This document shows positions 1-13,400 of a stretch of 64,000 bases of DNA, piece after piece. Source of the DNA: Macropodus opercularis (lineage: Eukaryota > Chordata > Actinopteri > Anabantiformes > Osphronemidae); contig CM061091.1 of the NCBI GenBank assembly GCA_030770545.1, positions 14,874,501 through 14,938,500 of the forward strand, given 5' to 3'. The translations under genes and the position numbers were made by a program. The notes beneath the pieces are model-generated. The model saw only the letters and a list, made by a program, of their open reading frames with translations, had not been told where the DNA came from and searched no databases. Numbering within the stretch: position 1 is the first letter of the stretch; every line of letters begins with the position of its first letter.

Positions 1-60
1 TAAAAGAAAAGCTGGTTGTAAACAACCTGGACTAATTCTGCTTAATTTATCTTCGTTAAG

Positions 61-3000
61 GTACAAAAAAGTGACTCCAGTACATCTGTGGTGAATCTCC
101 AGTCTGTGGTGGAGAAAACTGTGACACAGCTAAAGGAGCACGGTTTGCTCTCTGGTGAGGCGCTCGGACAAATATTTAGCTCGGTTTCTGACGTGCTGAA
201 TGCGGAGGCCAGCCAGGATCAGAAAGATGCGAGGACGAAGGTGAAGGATGCTGATGCTGATGCAGTAGATGCTAAAATCATTCATGGTTAAAGTACATGT
301 GTGGATGAGTCGAGAGCACCAGGACGTTAACCAGTGCTCCCTTGTCTTTCAGCTCAGAGAGCAAATGCTGACTGAAATGACTACGGTGCTGCTGGACTCC
401 CCCACGAACACCACTCAGGAAGTGGAAGTGACAGCAAGAGCTGTGGCTGGACTCACTCAGCGCTCAGATGAGCTCAGTCCTGCTGCTCAAGTACAGTGCA
501 TCGCATTGGTTCAGCACTTTCCACAAATATGTGTTTTTAATTAACTGTACAATCTATAAATGCCTAATTGTTGCATGCAGGAAGAAGCAGGTTCCTTGTT
601 GGTCGACCTCAGCTTCTCCCTCAACTCTATCAGTGTCACTGATGACAGCAAAGACGGAAAAGATGGAGAAGTTGAGCAAGCAGCAGTACCAATAGTTGAA
701 GCAGCCAGTAATATTTTAAACGTCTTGTCCAATGTAAGAGAGACTCTGTCTCCTGAATATTACTAAATACTATTTTTGCTTATTAACACTTTGCTGAACA
801 CTTTTTTTTTCCAGAAAAAAGTTTCCGGTTTTCTGCTGACTGGGATGAACAATGTTCAGAGCGCTTTACTGAATAATAAACAGCTCAATGGAGAACCTGC
901 CATCATTGATTCTGATCAGATCAGTGTGTATGTCAATAGGTATGAGACGACTAACATAACATACAACTGATGTTTGCTGAAATTATGGAAATATGTTGAT
1001 TGGTATTTTTGCAGAGTATCTTCAGGAACCATTCAAATGCAGGACGTAAATGTTCAGAAAAACAGCTCGTCCAGGTTTTTGTTCCCCAGACTCTCCGCAG
1101 ACATTGTTTCTCCAGACGAGCCAGTGGACGTGAGGGTAAGCTGAAGCTGAAAGGTGCTTTAATTACAATGTTTATCATAACGTTTGCTGGAATAATTAGA
1201 CAAAATCCCTTTTCAGATGATGAGTTTTGAGAAGAATCCATATTCTTGGAGAGAAGAAAACATCACAGGGACAGTAGGGTCCGTCTCGCTCACCAGAGCG
1301 AATGGCACAGTGATTCCTGTTGAGAACCTCCCTGAAGAGATAGAGGTAATATTAGTTCTAAAAAAAATGGTTTGAATTATTTTCCATTCATATTGTAAGA
1401 TTATTCTGGATTAACTGTTTTGGGAATTTTCAGATTTTCTTACCAAGGCTAGAAGTCGGACATGAGAACAGCACAGTCCTTGACCTCGCCAATTTCAGCA
1501 CATTAATAATTGATGTTCCCTCGCCGGATGTAACGCTTGTGCTAAAAACTGAGCCATCCGAAGACATTTCCTTCATGCTATTCCTGGGAAGCAGAGATTA
1601 TCCAAGTGATGAGAATTACGTAGCGAAAGCACAGTTTCCTCTGGAGAATTCCAAAGAAGGTATAATAAAAATGAATGAATTAAGCAATACAGCTACAAAT
1701 ATGTTTAAATTATACTTCGGAGAGCCCGCGTCATGACAATAATTAGCTGCGCAGTCATCAAACAATACATTTAGTTGAATTTGTGTCTGATAGGTTGCAT
1801 ATCAACAGCACTAACAGGAGACATGTGCGTGGATCTGTGACATCATCAGTTGGAGTCTCATGCTAGAAATACTTTGAGTCTGCAATGTGGTTTATTGCAG
1901 CTTTAAGTAATAGATACTGTAAATATTTCCATAATTTCCAGCGTTGATATAACCTGCTGTAAAGAATCAAGAAGCTTTGTTAAACAGACTTAAACCTGCA
2001 TGTGTGTGTTTTTGCACATAAACAGAGGAAAAATATACCTGGGTGCTGAGTCCCACAGACAGGAGAGGAGATGTTGGTCTCCACTACCTTGTGATCAAGC
2101 CCATCGTAGAGCCAGGCATCAAATCTGTCAACACTACTGTCACTGTTACTTCCATTGCTGCCCAGTGCAAATACTGGAACGAATCTGCGTCGTCTTGGAG
2201 TGAAGAGGGCTGCAGGGTCAGTGAAACAAACTCTGCCGCGGTTACATCTGTATGTTTGAACTGTTTATCTTTGAGGCATCACCTGCTGTTTTTCTCTTTT
2301 CTGCAGGTGGGTCCGCTTACTACGCCTTTGGTCACACAGTGTCTCTGTAACCACCTGACATTCTTTGGCAGCTCTTTCTTCGTCATGCCAAATGTGGTGG
2401 ACGTGACTCGCACTGCAGAACTTTTTGCTACATTTGCTAACAATCCTGTGGTTGTGTGTTTTGTTGGGGCAATCTTTGCTGCTTATCTGCTGGTGCTTGT
2501 ATGGGCGCGTAGGAAAGATATCCAGGACTCAGCCAAGGTAAGTGACAGTAAATATGACGATATTACATATAGTTATAACTATAACTCATGTCACATGTCA
2601 CCCGCTCACACTTGACCAAAAACATCCTTTAAACCCTGAATTCTGCGTTTTGAATTGCTCCTTGTAGGTCAAGGTAACCGTACTTGAGGACAACGACCCA
2701 CTGGCAGAGTATCGTTATATACTGACTCTCTACACTGGGCATCGACGCGGCGCGTCCACCTCCTCTCAGGTCTGTGAACGCACAGAGGGACTCACAGAAA
2801 CGCCACCGTTATCTGTTGGACAATACTCAGCCCATCTTGACTGGTCCTTTGTGCCTCAGGTAACGGTAACTCTGATGGGCACAGAGGGAGTAAGTGAACC
2901 CCACCACCTGACGGATCCAGAGAAGCCTGTGTTTGAGAGGGGAGGCGTGGACATGTTCCTGCTGACCACCCATTTTTCTCTGGGAGATCTGCAGAGCATC

Positions 3001-6000
3001 AGACTGTGGCATGACAACTCAGGAGAACACCCTGCTTGGTATAGGCCGCTGAGATCGTCAATACAATACACTCTTATCAAGACGCGGTGCATAATTGCGG
3101 ATGTTGTGTGCAGGTACGTCAACAAAGTGATGGTGCAGGATCTGGAGCGTGGTCAGAAATGGCACTTCCTGTGTAACTCCTGGCTGGCTGTTGACGTGGG
3201 GGAGTGCGCTCTCGACAAGCGTTTCGTGGTAGCGACAGAAACAGATTTGAAGAGGTTTAGGTAAGAGTTGCCATGGATCTGATAAAGACGTATTACCAGT
3301 AAATATGACTTATGTCCACATCATTCTCAATCTGTGGTTCCACCTAATCCGTTTTCAGTAACCTGTTCTTCATGAAGACAGCCAAGGATTTCCGTGACGG
3401 CCATATCTGGTTCTCAGTCATCAGTCGGCCTCCCTCCAGCACTTTTACACGTGTGCAGCGAGTGTCCTGCTGTTTGTCTCTCCTCCTGTGCACCATGCTC
3501 ACCAGTATCATGTTTTGGGGCATCCCAACAGACCCCTCTGAGCAGACCATGGACCTGGGTAGGTAACAAAATATTATACATTAAATTCTGCTTATTTTAT
3601 GAGATCAGATTTGATGCCCAGAGCCTTTCAGGGTCGAATTGGTTACTCTAATTTGCATACAGACCGTTCGGTTCATTATTTACATCCTTCATTTAAAGTC
3701 ACACTTTTTTTCTCAGGTCACATTGAGTTCACCTGGCAACAGGTTATGATCGGCTTTCAAAGTTCAATCATCATGTTTCCCATCAACCTCCTTATTGTGA
3801 GTATCTTCCGAAACACTCGTCCTCGAGAGAAAACCATCAAAACAGACGTGAAAAAACAGGGGAAGACTGTCCGAGTTGCTCCCTCACAGACGTCTTCACC
3901 GCAGAAAGAGCTGAAGGACATCACATCAGACACTGTGATCAAGGTGAAGTCACGTTGAAAAAAAAAGGACTTTTCATTTTCTGTGTCTGAGGAACATTCT
4001 GTGTTTTCTTTACGTTAGGACATAAGAAGAATTGCTCAGTCGCTCATAAAGGCCATGAAGAGTCCACTGCCACACCTGGAGCTTCAGCCTGGTCATCAGG
4101 TGGACATCAACACTGTGCTGTCTCTGGTGGAGGACATCATCAGACAGCAGAACCGAGCGCCTGGAGACTTCTACACTGATGCCTCCAAAAGAGATTGTTC
4201 TATGATCCTCAGTTTGGGTGCTGTCAATCTACAAGGTAAAATTGAAACATGAGAATTTAGCAGATTGCGCTTTACTGTCTATCTGACTAATAATGATTTT
4301 TTAAATAAACAGAGGAGCCTGTGGGTGGGAGCCCTGAGAAGTGTACAGACAAGAAGACGAGCAACAACAGTCGGTACCTGTACAGGCAGCTGCGCCATGT
4401 TGAGAAGGAGCTGGATCTTTTGGGACCCGCTCGTTTTCCAAACCCCGACAGCTTCAACCGAGCCATACAGCAAGTTCAGGGAATGAGGGCTCTCCTGGAG
4501 TACCACCTCCCGTTGTCCAGCCTGGATGGAGAACAGTCCAACGCCAGCCCTAGCCCCGAGCTGAAAAGCAACGGGGACGCAAATAAGAAATGCTTTCAAG
4601 GAGGCCTGCCGTGGTGGTTTGTCGTTGTTGGCTGGATACTGGTGATTGCAACCAGTGGTGTGTCGGCATACTTCACCATGATGTATGGACTGACGTATGG
4701 GAAAGAACGCTCTATAAGCTGGCTCATCTCCATGATGGTCTCCTTCTTTGAAAGTCTCTTCATTACACAACCTTTAAAGGTGATGCATGATTGGAATAGA
4801 AGTGGGTAGCATGATAATTGATTTCTACAGGAGCAAAAATAATAACTGTTTGGCTGCATGTTGAGGATTTATTCTGAAAATCTGTCACAGGTTCTTGGAT
4901 TTGCTGCTTTCTTTGCTCTTGTACTGAAGAAAGTGGACCAGGAGGAGTACGGAGAGCCACAGATAGACGACAGTCTCAGAAACCCAGGCAAGCAATTTTT
5001 TGTCATTTCCCATATTTGTTACAGAAAAGAAACTAACTAATAAGAACAAAACAACCCACAGATGCTGTTGCAGTGTGGGGAGGAAGAAGAGACAGCACCT
5101 GCAGTTTCTATCAGCCGCCACCTCCCTCTGACATTGAGAGGATGAGAAACAACATGATTAAAGAGCAGAAGGTGTTTGCCCTCATAAGGGAGATTCTGGG
5201 TAGGAGAACCAGTTCGATAACATGCACAGCAGTGTGAAATGTGTATACACACATACTGACGTGAGATCTTTGCTTTTGTGCAGCCTACATGGGCTTTATG
5301 TGGATGTTGCTCCTTGTGGCCTATGGTCAGAGGGACCCCAACGCTTACTTTCTGACCCAACACATTCAACAGAGCTTCAGCAAAGGCACCTCAGACAGCA
5401 TGAGTATTCAGGATGTGTTCAGCTGGGCAAACACAACTCTGCTGAACAACCTGTTTGGAAAGCACCCAGGTCAGTATGCTGCGCGATAATTCACAGATAC
5501 ATAAATTACGACGCACAATTTGAGGCAGGAGATTAACAAAGTTAGTGGGTGTGTGTATAAGTGATCTGATTGGTAAAGACAAATATATATATTTTACATT
5601 TTAAAATATGTTACAGGCTTCATCACAGATGGAAACTCAAAGTTGGTGGGTAGTGCTCGTCTCCGACAGGTGAGAGTGGGGGACAACTCCTGCCATGTAG
5701 CCGACTCAATGCGGACGTCTGTGGTAGATTGTCACGCTCCGTACTCGTGGGACTTTGAGGACATGGGCTCCTATGGTCCAGGCTGGAGCCACTCTGTGGA
5801 CAGAAACGCCTCACTGCTCCTCAGCAGCCCGTGGACATACCAGACTCAGCGTAGACTGAGGACCTACCCTATCTGGGGCAGTGTGAAGCTCTACAGAGGT
5901 GGAGGGTTTGTGGTGGATCTGGGACCAGATGTAGTCAATTCCAAACGGTAGGCAATGTAGGGATTACATTATCTACAATTTAAACAGCCTCTGCTCTATA

Positions 6001-8501
6001 GGAGAAGCTCTACCACAGCTCTACCAGTGGTGTTTAGGATTGGCCTGTCATCAGCACTCAGTTCACACGCTGGTATCTGTGCCCACAGCATCAGTGACAC
6101 ATGCGAAAAACCTATATGACGCAATAGAGACAATTTTCTCAAGAGGAAGCAACAGATGTCTTCTGTTTCCCCCCAACACATAGTCTTGTTAAAAGGAGAG
6201 ACGCTGTAACACTGTACTTATATTATACTTACTTATACTCATATAAATCTAGGTTTTACATTTACATGCTGTACCTTTTGAAAAGGTTGTTGTATCGGCT
6301 ATTACGATTTTTGACGGGTTGCTTCATGCTAAACAATTATCGCACATTTTGAAAATTTGTTGTTTCAAAATGTGTAGTTTAGTGGCAACTAAATGTTTTT
6401 TCTGGGTTTATACAGGTCTCTTCAGTACCTTTATGACAACACCTGGTTTGATGTGTACACTCAAGCCATCTTTGTTGAGTTCACTGTGTACAACGCCAAT
6501 GTCAACCTCTTCTGCATTGTCACACTCATGTTGGAGACCACGGCCACAGGTAAGCGGTCACTGCTGTGACCAGCTGCTGTGTTACAGCTCCAGAGAAACG
6601 CAGCTCTTAGAAGAAGCAACCAAGCAGTGGTTTGAAGCCCTTTAAGCGATCGCTGTGTTGGACTGTCTTCCAGGAGCATTCCAGTTTCACAGTGAGCTCC
6701 AGAGTGTGCGTCTTTACCAGTCGACTGGTGGCCTTACCGTCTTTGTCATGGCATCTGAAGTCATCTACTTCCTCTTTATCATCTATTACATGTTTGTTCA
6801 GGTGTATATTCATCTCCCTGACTTTACTACTAGTCATATTAAATGATGGGAGTCTGCATGCTGAACATCTGACACGCTCCTCTCTGCCAGGGGAAGCTGA
6901 TCAAGCAGCAGAAATGGGCTTATTTCAAGAGTAAATGGAACCTGCTTGAGTTGGCGATCATCGTTCTCAGCTGGAGCGCGCTGTCCATCTTCATCAAGAG
7001 GACTTTACTGGGAAAACGGGACATGGGCTTTTACCAGAACAACAAAGAGCAGTAAGCTCTTTCATCTACTCAAACTATTACAACTGTTACATTAGCCAGC
7101 ACATAGGATTCTCTGCCCTACTGTCAGTGTACATTTTTTGTGTGTTATCTCACAGAAACACACTGTCCAAGCAGATTTGAAGCTTTTTCTTTCATACCAC
7201 CTCCAGATACGCCAGTTTCCATGAAACAGCCACAGCGGACTCAGTTCTGGGGTATCTGATTGCTTTCCTGGTACTGTTGGCTACAGTCAAACTATGGCAC
7301 CTGCTGAGACTGAACCCCAAGCTGCACATGATCACAGCTACCCTGCAGCGAGCCTGGACTGATATTTCAGGCTTCCTAGTGGTCATGACCATCATGTTCC
7401 TGGCTTACTCCATTTCTGTGAGGATTTTCCCACACTTAACATAAACATGTTGCAAGAGTCACAGAATAATCTCTTCCTGCTTTCCAACATTATATAAGAC
7501 AGCGTGTATGATTTACTTTGTGAAAATGAAACCTATTCCAAAGGTGGTTTTTAACACGCAGATAAACTTTGTGCTTTACAGTCTAACCTGATGTATGGAT
7601 GGAAGCTATACTCCTACCGAACTCTGCTGGATGCCACACTGACCATGGTCAGCCTGCAGCTCGGCATCTTTAATTATGAAGAGGTTAGTATTTCATTTTA
7701 ATGTAATTCAGTTTATTTATGTAGTGCCAAGTCCAAACAAACATAAACCTTTACTGGACACAAAGATGAGAGCACTAGGCTGCAGAGCAGAAAAAGGCCT
7801 CCTTTATCAAAACAAACCTCCAGCAGAACCAGGCTGAGAGTGAGCGGCCATCTGCCTCAACTGGGGTGAAGGAGTAATCAAAAAGAAGAAAAACGTATCA
7901 ACAACAACAAGCATCAGACAATTCATAGGCAGGCTGGTAGGAACAGCGGCTGGAGACTTAAAGTACACAGAGAGGAAGAATCACTAAGCGAAGACACAAC
8001 GTTAATAACGTGCAAAGCAATGGCAGCATGTAAGTGGATAGAGAGGAGAAGAGGAAGACAGAGGTGCTCGGTGTCTTAGGGAGGTTCTCCAGCTGTCTAA
8101 ATCTATAGCAGCATCAGTAGAGACTGTTAATATTGCTGATATCTGAGTATTCATGTATCTCCTCTTCATTTTTCAGGTTCTGAATTATAATCCTGTGCTT
8201 GGTGCCTTCCTCATCGGCTCATGCATTGTGTTCATGACCTTTGTGGTGCTGAACCTTTTCATCTCTGTGATCTTAGTGGCCTTCAGTCAAGAGCAGATTC
8301 ATCACAAGGTAACTTATCCACATGTCTAATGTTTGTGTTTTTATCGAATCTTGAGTTATACGTTCTGCCTTATAGCCTTCAGAAGAGGAGGAAATCGTGG
8401 ACCTAATGTTCATGAAGCTTTGCAGTTTGTTTGGACTCAAGTGTAAGAAGCAAGGGAGCAACAACCTTCCCGAGAGGCTGCTTGTAACATCAGTTTCGTA
8501 G
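61..8501 (+). CDS. pkd1l2: Polycystin-1-like protein (PKD1L2-like), 3' part of gene, 27 exons
   Basis: Polycystin-1-family membrane protein; the 5' end lies outside the window. Exons read: 61-240, 353-490, 581-733, 815-939, 1015-1135, 1217-1345, 1434-1659, 2026-2216, 2307-2537, 2668-2769, 2860-3038, 3114-3260, 3359-3558, 3717-3943, 4019-4235, 4313-4779, 4891-4987, 5062-5199, 5284-5469, 5617-5947, 6416-6549, 6674-6801, 6891-7051, 7207-7417, 7582-7683, 8177-8308, 8376-8501. They join in one frame to 1592 codons ending in TAG. Order of parts: a REJ/GAIN-like extracellular region; a GPS with the C-W-W-C then CLCNHLTFF pattern (about 2166-2380; cleavage expected at HL/T); a first membrane span; a PLAT domain (exons 10-12); then ten more spans with a polycystin extracellular domain between spans 6 and 7 (5284-6700) and a channel-like C-terminal segment. 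The cytoplasmic tail is short, with no visible coiled coil. Proximity to gcsh matches human PKD1L2/GCSH neighbourhood; PKD1L3 is the main alternative name. Confidence 0.85.
7690..8060. repeat. Possible interspersed repeat inside a pkd1l2 intron
   Basis: The 493-bp intron 7684-8176 is larger than its neighbours. It holds text (TTTATTTATGTAGTGCCAAG, then an AGCAGAACCAGGCTGAGAG-type block, then GCGGCCATCTGCCTCAACTGG) of a kind I recognise as recurrent in percomorph introns. No terminal repeats or coding remnant were seen, so the family is not named. Confidence 0.35.
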
Positions 8502-8716
8502 GAGCTTCTGAGAGCTGCGCTACAGTCAAACAGACGACCTTTGTTAAGTTTTGAGTCAGCAGTTACTTGTCATAGCGTGCTTGTTTGGTTTGAACCATGC
8601 TGTGTCTTGTTGGCTTGATTGCATTAAAGTATTAGCATTTTGTCTCTGCTGCTGTACTCAGAGAAAGCAGGTGCTGATCATAACCCTTGTTATGTCGTAG
8701 TGCAATTTGTTAAACC

Positions 8717-8722
8717 AATAAA
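8717..8722 (+). promoter_or_regulatory. Poly(A) signal of pkd1l2-like gene
   Basis: AATAAA lies 216 bases after the stop codon, followed by a T-rich stretch (CTTTTATTCCTCTCTTTCTCTG). It is the first canonical signal downstream. Confidence 0.6.
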
Positions 8723-9319
8723 AATGCTTTTATTCCTCTCTTTCTCTGTTACATCAGCCTAAGTAATTAAACATTTACATATTATACAAACACTCAATTG
8801 TGCCTACACAAAGCTGCTGCCAAGAAATGTAATAAAACTCAGGTTCTTGTCTTCCACTGAATGTTTTTACATTCAACATGATATTTACGTGTATTTACAA
8901 TACACAACAGTAATACAAGAAGTTGTTTGAGCCATAAACAGATGCATGTGAGTCACTGGCAGGTGTCCTTAATTACATTTTTACAGTTTTGTAAATGGAT
9001 GTTTGTTTTTCTGCAAATGCATTGGGACTAAATAGAAGAACAACACCACGTTGCTTGCTGGTCGCCACCTGTGTATTACTGCAGTCAAGTGAGCCGCTGA
9101 TCGCATTTCCGTGGTCAAATCAGCTGTCACGTTACTGAAATGTGAGAAGTGCAGTTGCCTCATCTTTCAGCCAACACCTGCATGACTTCACCAGCAGCCT
9201 TCATTATAGTTTAAGTGATCCTTGGTGTAGAAACGTCTACATTGACAAAGGTCTTGAGTAAATCTACAATAACTGCAGCATCATAGTGCACATTCGTCAT
9301 CATTAAGATCCACGTAATC
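8723..9319. other. Intergenic spacer between pkd1l2 and nfat5
   Basis: No exon, RNA gene or recognisable repeat was seen. A second AATAAA occurs at about 8831 and could be an alternative 3' end of the upstream gene. Confidence 0.5.
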
Positions 9320-9568
9320 GTGCGTGTTGCGTCATCTGCAGGGGGGCGTGGCCGCCCGCTGACAACAAACACGCGTTGTGGGCGGGGCTCAGCCCGGGGG
9401 ACACGGCAGCGCAGTGACAGGGGGAGACAGTCGCCCAGTTACAGCGGCAGGGTGTCAGTCGCTACCTGCTGCAGTCTCCGGGCGAGCTTGGGAGCGTTTC
9501 TGTCACTTCCTGCGAGGATACCGTCAGTGGCGTTGGCTGCGCGTCGGCTTGCTCGGCGAGGCTCTGCC
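9320..9568 (+). promoter_or_regulatory. CpG-rich nfat5 promoter / 5' UTR
   Basis: A GC- and CpG-rich island (GGGGGCGTGGCCGCCC, GGGCGGGGC GC-box-like motifs) stands out from AT-rich surroundings and runs straight into the nfat5 start codon. No TATA box is evident. The transcription start cannot be fixed from sequence; the upstream open frames here lack convincing ATG starts. Confidence 0.6.
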
Positions 9569-10453
9569 ATGCCCTCTGACTTCATCTCACTCTTCAGCGG
9601 GGACCTCGACCTGAATTCTCCCAGATCCACGTGCTCCAAAGGTAACAGTAGTAACTTAACCCACCTGTAGCTCTGCACGTGGCTCCTCGTGACGCGTTGT
9701 CTCGTCTGTAGTAAGTTAAGTAACTTGTTTGAGGCTTTTCGTCTCTATAACTACCACGACCGCCTGTCACACGTCAGCTGTGTCTGGTTTTAAATCTCTT
9801 CTTTGTTTGGCTCCTTGGCGCAAGCGCAGCTTTTTCCCCTCTTTTTTTAAACGAGGGCCGTGCAGCAGCATGCACACAGTCAGACCTGTTCACTTTTCCT
9901 CTCCCAGCTGAAAAGCAGCCCTGTCTGCTTTTTGTGGGTTGTTTGAATAGGCCATCAGCGCCCTCCGCCCCCTGAAGACGGCACACACGCACCACTGCGC
10001 ACCTGAGAGAGGCGCTAGTGGCCTCAGCCATGTGGAATAAGACCGCAAAGCTGGAATCAGCTGCGCATCTGACGCAAGAAGAAAGAAGTGAAAAATCAAT
10101 AACCCAAGGTTAATAATGCTGACAGAGATGCTGTGAGTGACCACAGTCAGGTGTGTGGAGTTAGAACAGCCCTGCCTGTACGACACACCGACCGCTGACG
10201 CCCACTGTGAGCCAGAGGGTTGCAGCTTAACTTTCCATATCACAACCACACAGTGTTTACCAGTAGAGATGGAGTGTTGTCCCACTCAGTTCCATCAAAT
10301 TCTCACTTTCTTTGTCATGCCGTGCAATCACTTTATATCGTAGTCGTGTTTATGACCGGTTGTTAAATTGTGCCATAAAAACATAACAATGAACTTTAGT
10401 GTGATTGTTTGATCATGTGCAAATTCTTGTCATTGATTTTTATTTTGCCTTAG

Positions 10454-10497
<44 letters not shown>

Positions 10498-13400
10498 CAT
10501 ACTGTCTCAGCGTTACCCCTGAAAAGCTAAGAACAAAGCTGTGTTCATGCCACTCGTCCAGTAAGTGCCGTCACTCCATTACTGGGGACTAAGAGTGAAA
10601 CACACAAGTTTCCTGCCAGTAATAGAGAGGAACTTTACATGTGATGTTCAAAGCAGTCACATTTGTGAAAAACACAACGTATTAGCTTCTTAGACAGAAA
10701 AAAAGCTATTTATTTATTATTTTATCGATTCTCTTTATATGTATTGTTTATACATGCATTCGGTTTGGCAGAATCGTAACTTCATATGTTTGTAATGTCT
10801 TCTTCTGTGAAAATCAGCAGAAATGCCTCTTGTGTCAGCGGGCTTCACTGGGCTGCGTGTGAGAGGTGAGGTTAGTTCCAGCTCTCCTCTGGATTGTCCT
10901 TTAGGTTGAATAGAAAACATAACTTTAATGTTTAATACCTCCCTAATACTCAAGATGAAATCATGATGAGCAACACACATTTACAGCATCTGATGAGTGG
11001 GGAGACAAAAACCAAGGAAAATACACTTTTTTGCATGGCACTCACAATTATCCAAGCCATACAACCATGCGTGGCTGGTGAAAGACGGCAGCCTAACAGA
11101 GGCCATGAGTGTCTTCCTGGCTTTGTTCTGTGGAACCCGGTTAACAATTGTAAGACGACAGAAAAAAGAAATCAACGTTTTTTTTAATTCTTCTTGACAC
11201 CCACCAAAGCGTGGTCAATCATTAACTGCCTGGCTGCTGTGTGTGTAAACCTGGGCTTAAACAGCACTCTATTAATATTGACTCGGCTGCGTTAAGCAAA
11301 CTTGGTGGCATGCACTTAAAAATACTTGATTGCCTTGAAAGCTTGTTGATATGTAATGATACAAGAACGAAGGGGGGGAAACGTACAGTTTTCCGAGCTC
11401 ATCAAAGTGCTGCTGTAGTAGGGTAGTGCCTTTAGTACCATAAACACATCAGAGGGTGGACTCTGAACCCAGGTGGAATATAACCTAAAACTTACTTTTA
11501 TTTAAGTCATGGTTTGTTTTTGTCATGAAAACATGACTCAGGCATTTTGACAAGTTATTGTTAGCATTGTTGCATTTAGAGCCAGTGTTCTGTGTTATAA
11601 TCTTTTCTTCATCTGCAGTATGTAGCCTGCAACAACCTGTTCTACATATTTTTAAATGGCCCGGTTTAGTTTCAGCCTTTGTACATTTGCCAAATTCAAA
11701 GTCCTTTGTAAGCCGTCAGTTCACTGTTGCCTTGTAGTATAACGGCCCCTCTACACTTCACTAATTTTCCATCAGAAATCATCTGTTTTCAACTAGGAAA
11801 CAACACTAACTCTGTCCATGTCTTGTCTTTCATCAAGGAGATGTTCTAAATTAAGGACATTTCTAAGCCACCACAAACCTTTTCGAAATAGAGATGCACA
11901 TAAATGTAGCTCACTTTTTGTAGGGTATTTACTCTCTGGGCGTTGGAGTCAAATGCTGCAGTTACAGGCATATAGTCCCATTAAATCCAACTGTGTAATG
12001 TTCAGACATTGAGTGTGAAGGTACTAAACTTTGACCCGGGAAGAGACTTTCCCGACCTTTCTGGTAGCTCTGGAATTTTATTAGCATTTTAACCCAAGTG
12101 CTGTGTGATTTAGTGTATGGGCTGGCTGGGGATATCTTAGAGCTTTTTTCACACGCTGCTACAATACATACAGCTCACCACTTGACTAATCTAAAGAAGA
12201 TACCGTGGGAGGGTAAGAAATAGTTGTGCTAATTGTTTCAATGTGGTTACAAACATAGTGCAGACAGGCATCTGGCCTTTGGCATGTTTAGTCTTCCTTT
12301 ATGTCTGGGAGTCTCTTTGTAATATCCATTTAATGTGATTATGCAGAAGTGAATTCCTAGTGCATCACGAAAAAACTATTCTTCCTAATTAAAATACTGC
12401 AGAGTTTTCTGTTTTTAAAAGCACAGAACGTGTTCAAAGGAAAGATGTTTGAGTGAGTTTACTTCCTGACCTACTTTCAAATGTCTTTGTGATTACACAA
12501 AAGTTTAATAACAGTCAAGTCAAAATATTTTGTGGCGTTTATTTTTATTTATGTAACGCGTATGTAACACATAAATAGGTCTTATTTGATTTGATGGGAT
12601 TTGAATGACTTGTTGTACAGTGTCTAAAGCAAGGATTTCTCACGCTCTTCTGTAAGTACTTACGTCCACCCCCTGTGTTCCTCTCTAGAGGAGAAAGATT
12701 CTTAACAACGACATGATATATAAAGTTAGTGAATCTTTGGCTGGCAGCAGTCTTTCCACACAGCAGTTATAGTTTTAGGGGCTTGTAACTAGGCTCCACG
12801 CTGTGCTCCACACCCTGCCAGGATATGTCTTGGCTCAGAATAAGACAAAGACAGTACTTAAAATGTGACTCATTAAAACTTCATTTGTTATTTTTAAGGT
12901 AATAAGAATACACGTAAGTCTCAAATCTCATGCGTGAGGCTTGTTTTGTCTATGAAAATAACAAATAGGCTGAATGTTGTGCTTGTGAGACAAGTTGAAA
13001 TTAAACATACTGTTTTATCGTCATCCCCTCCTCATTCTCTGTTCTGCCTGCTGTCAGACTTGGTTCTGCATCTTAAGCTTCATGATACCAAGCACATTGA
13101 CAGCCGTTGGCCGCTGTCGGTGAGTATGTGCCGGACTTGCTCTGGTGGTGTGTCTCTCATCACGGAAGCAGTAAGTCCGTCTATGGAGTTTGGAGTCTGT
13201 GTGTCCACATCAGATTGTACTCTGCTTTCCCTTTTACGCTGACAGCTGGTGAAAATACGGTACTTGAAAACTTTTTGACCCAGATGAAGATGAGATTACA
13301 CAACAGCCCCGCAAACCTGCCTCTGGTTCTTTGATGTCAACAGCCTAATGACACTGTGGGCGAACACCTGTAATTAGCTCATACATCACTGTCGTCTTGA

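Noticed and set aside
4279..4770. 163-codon minus-strand open frame
   Set aside because: Shadow of the large pkd1l2 exon 4313-4779.
9320..9670. 116-codon frame upstream of and overlapping the nfat5 start
   Set aside because: Consequence of the CpG-rich promoter; the conserved NFAT5 N-terminus is in another frame with a good ATG.
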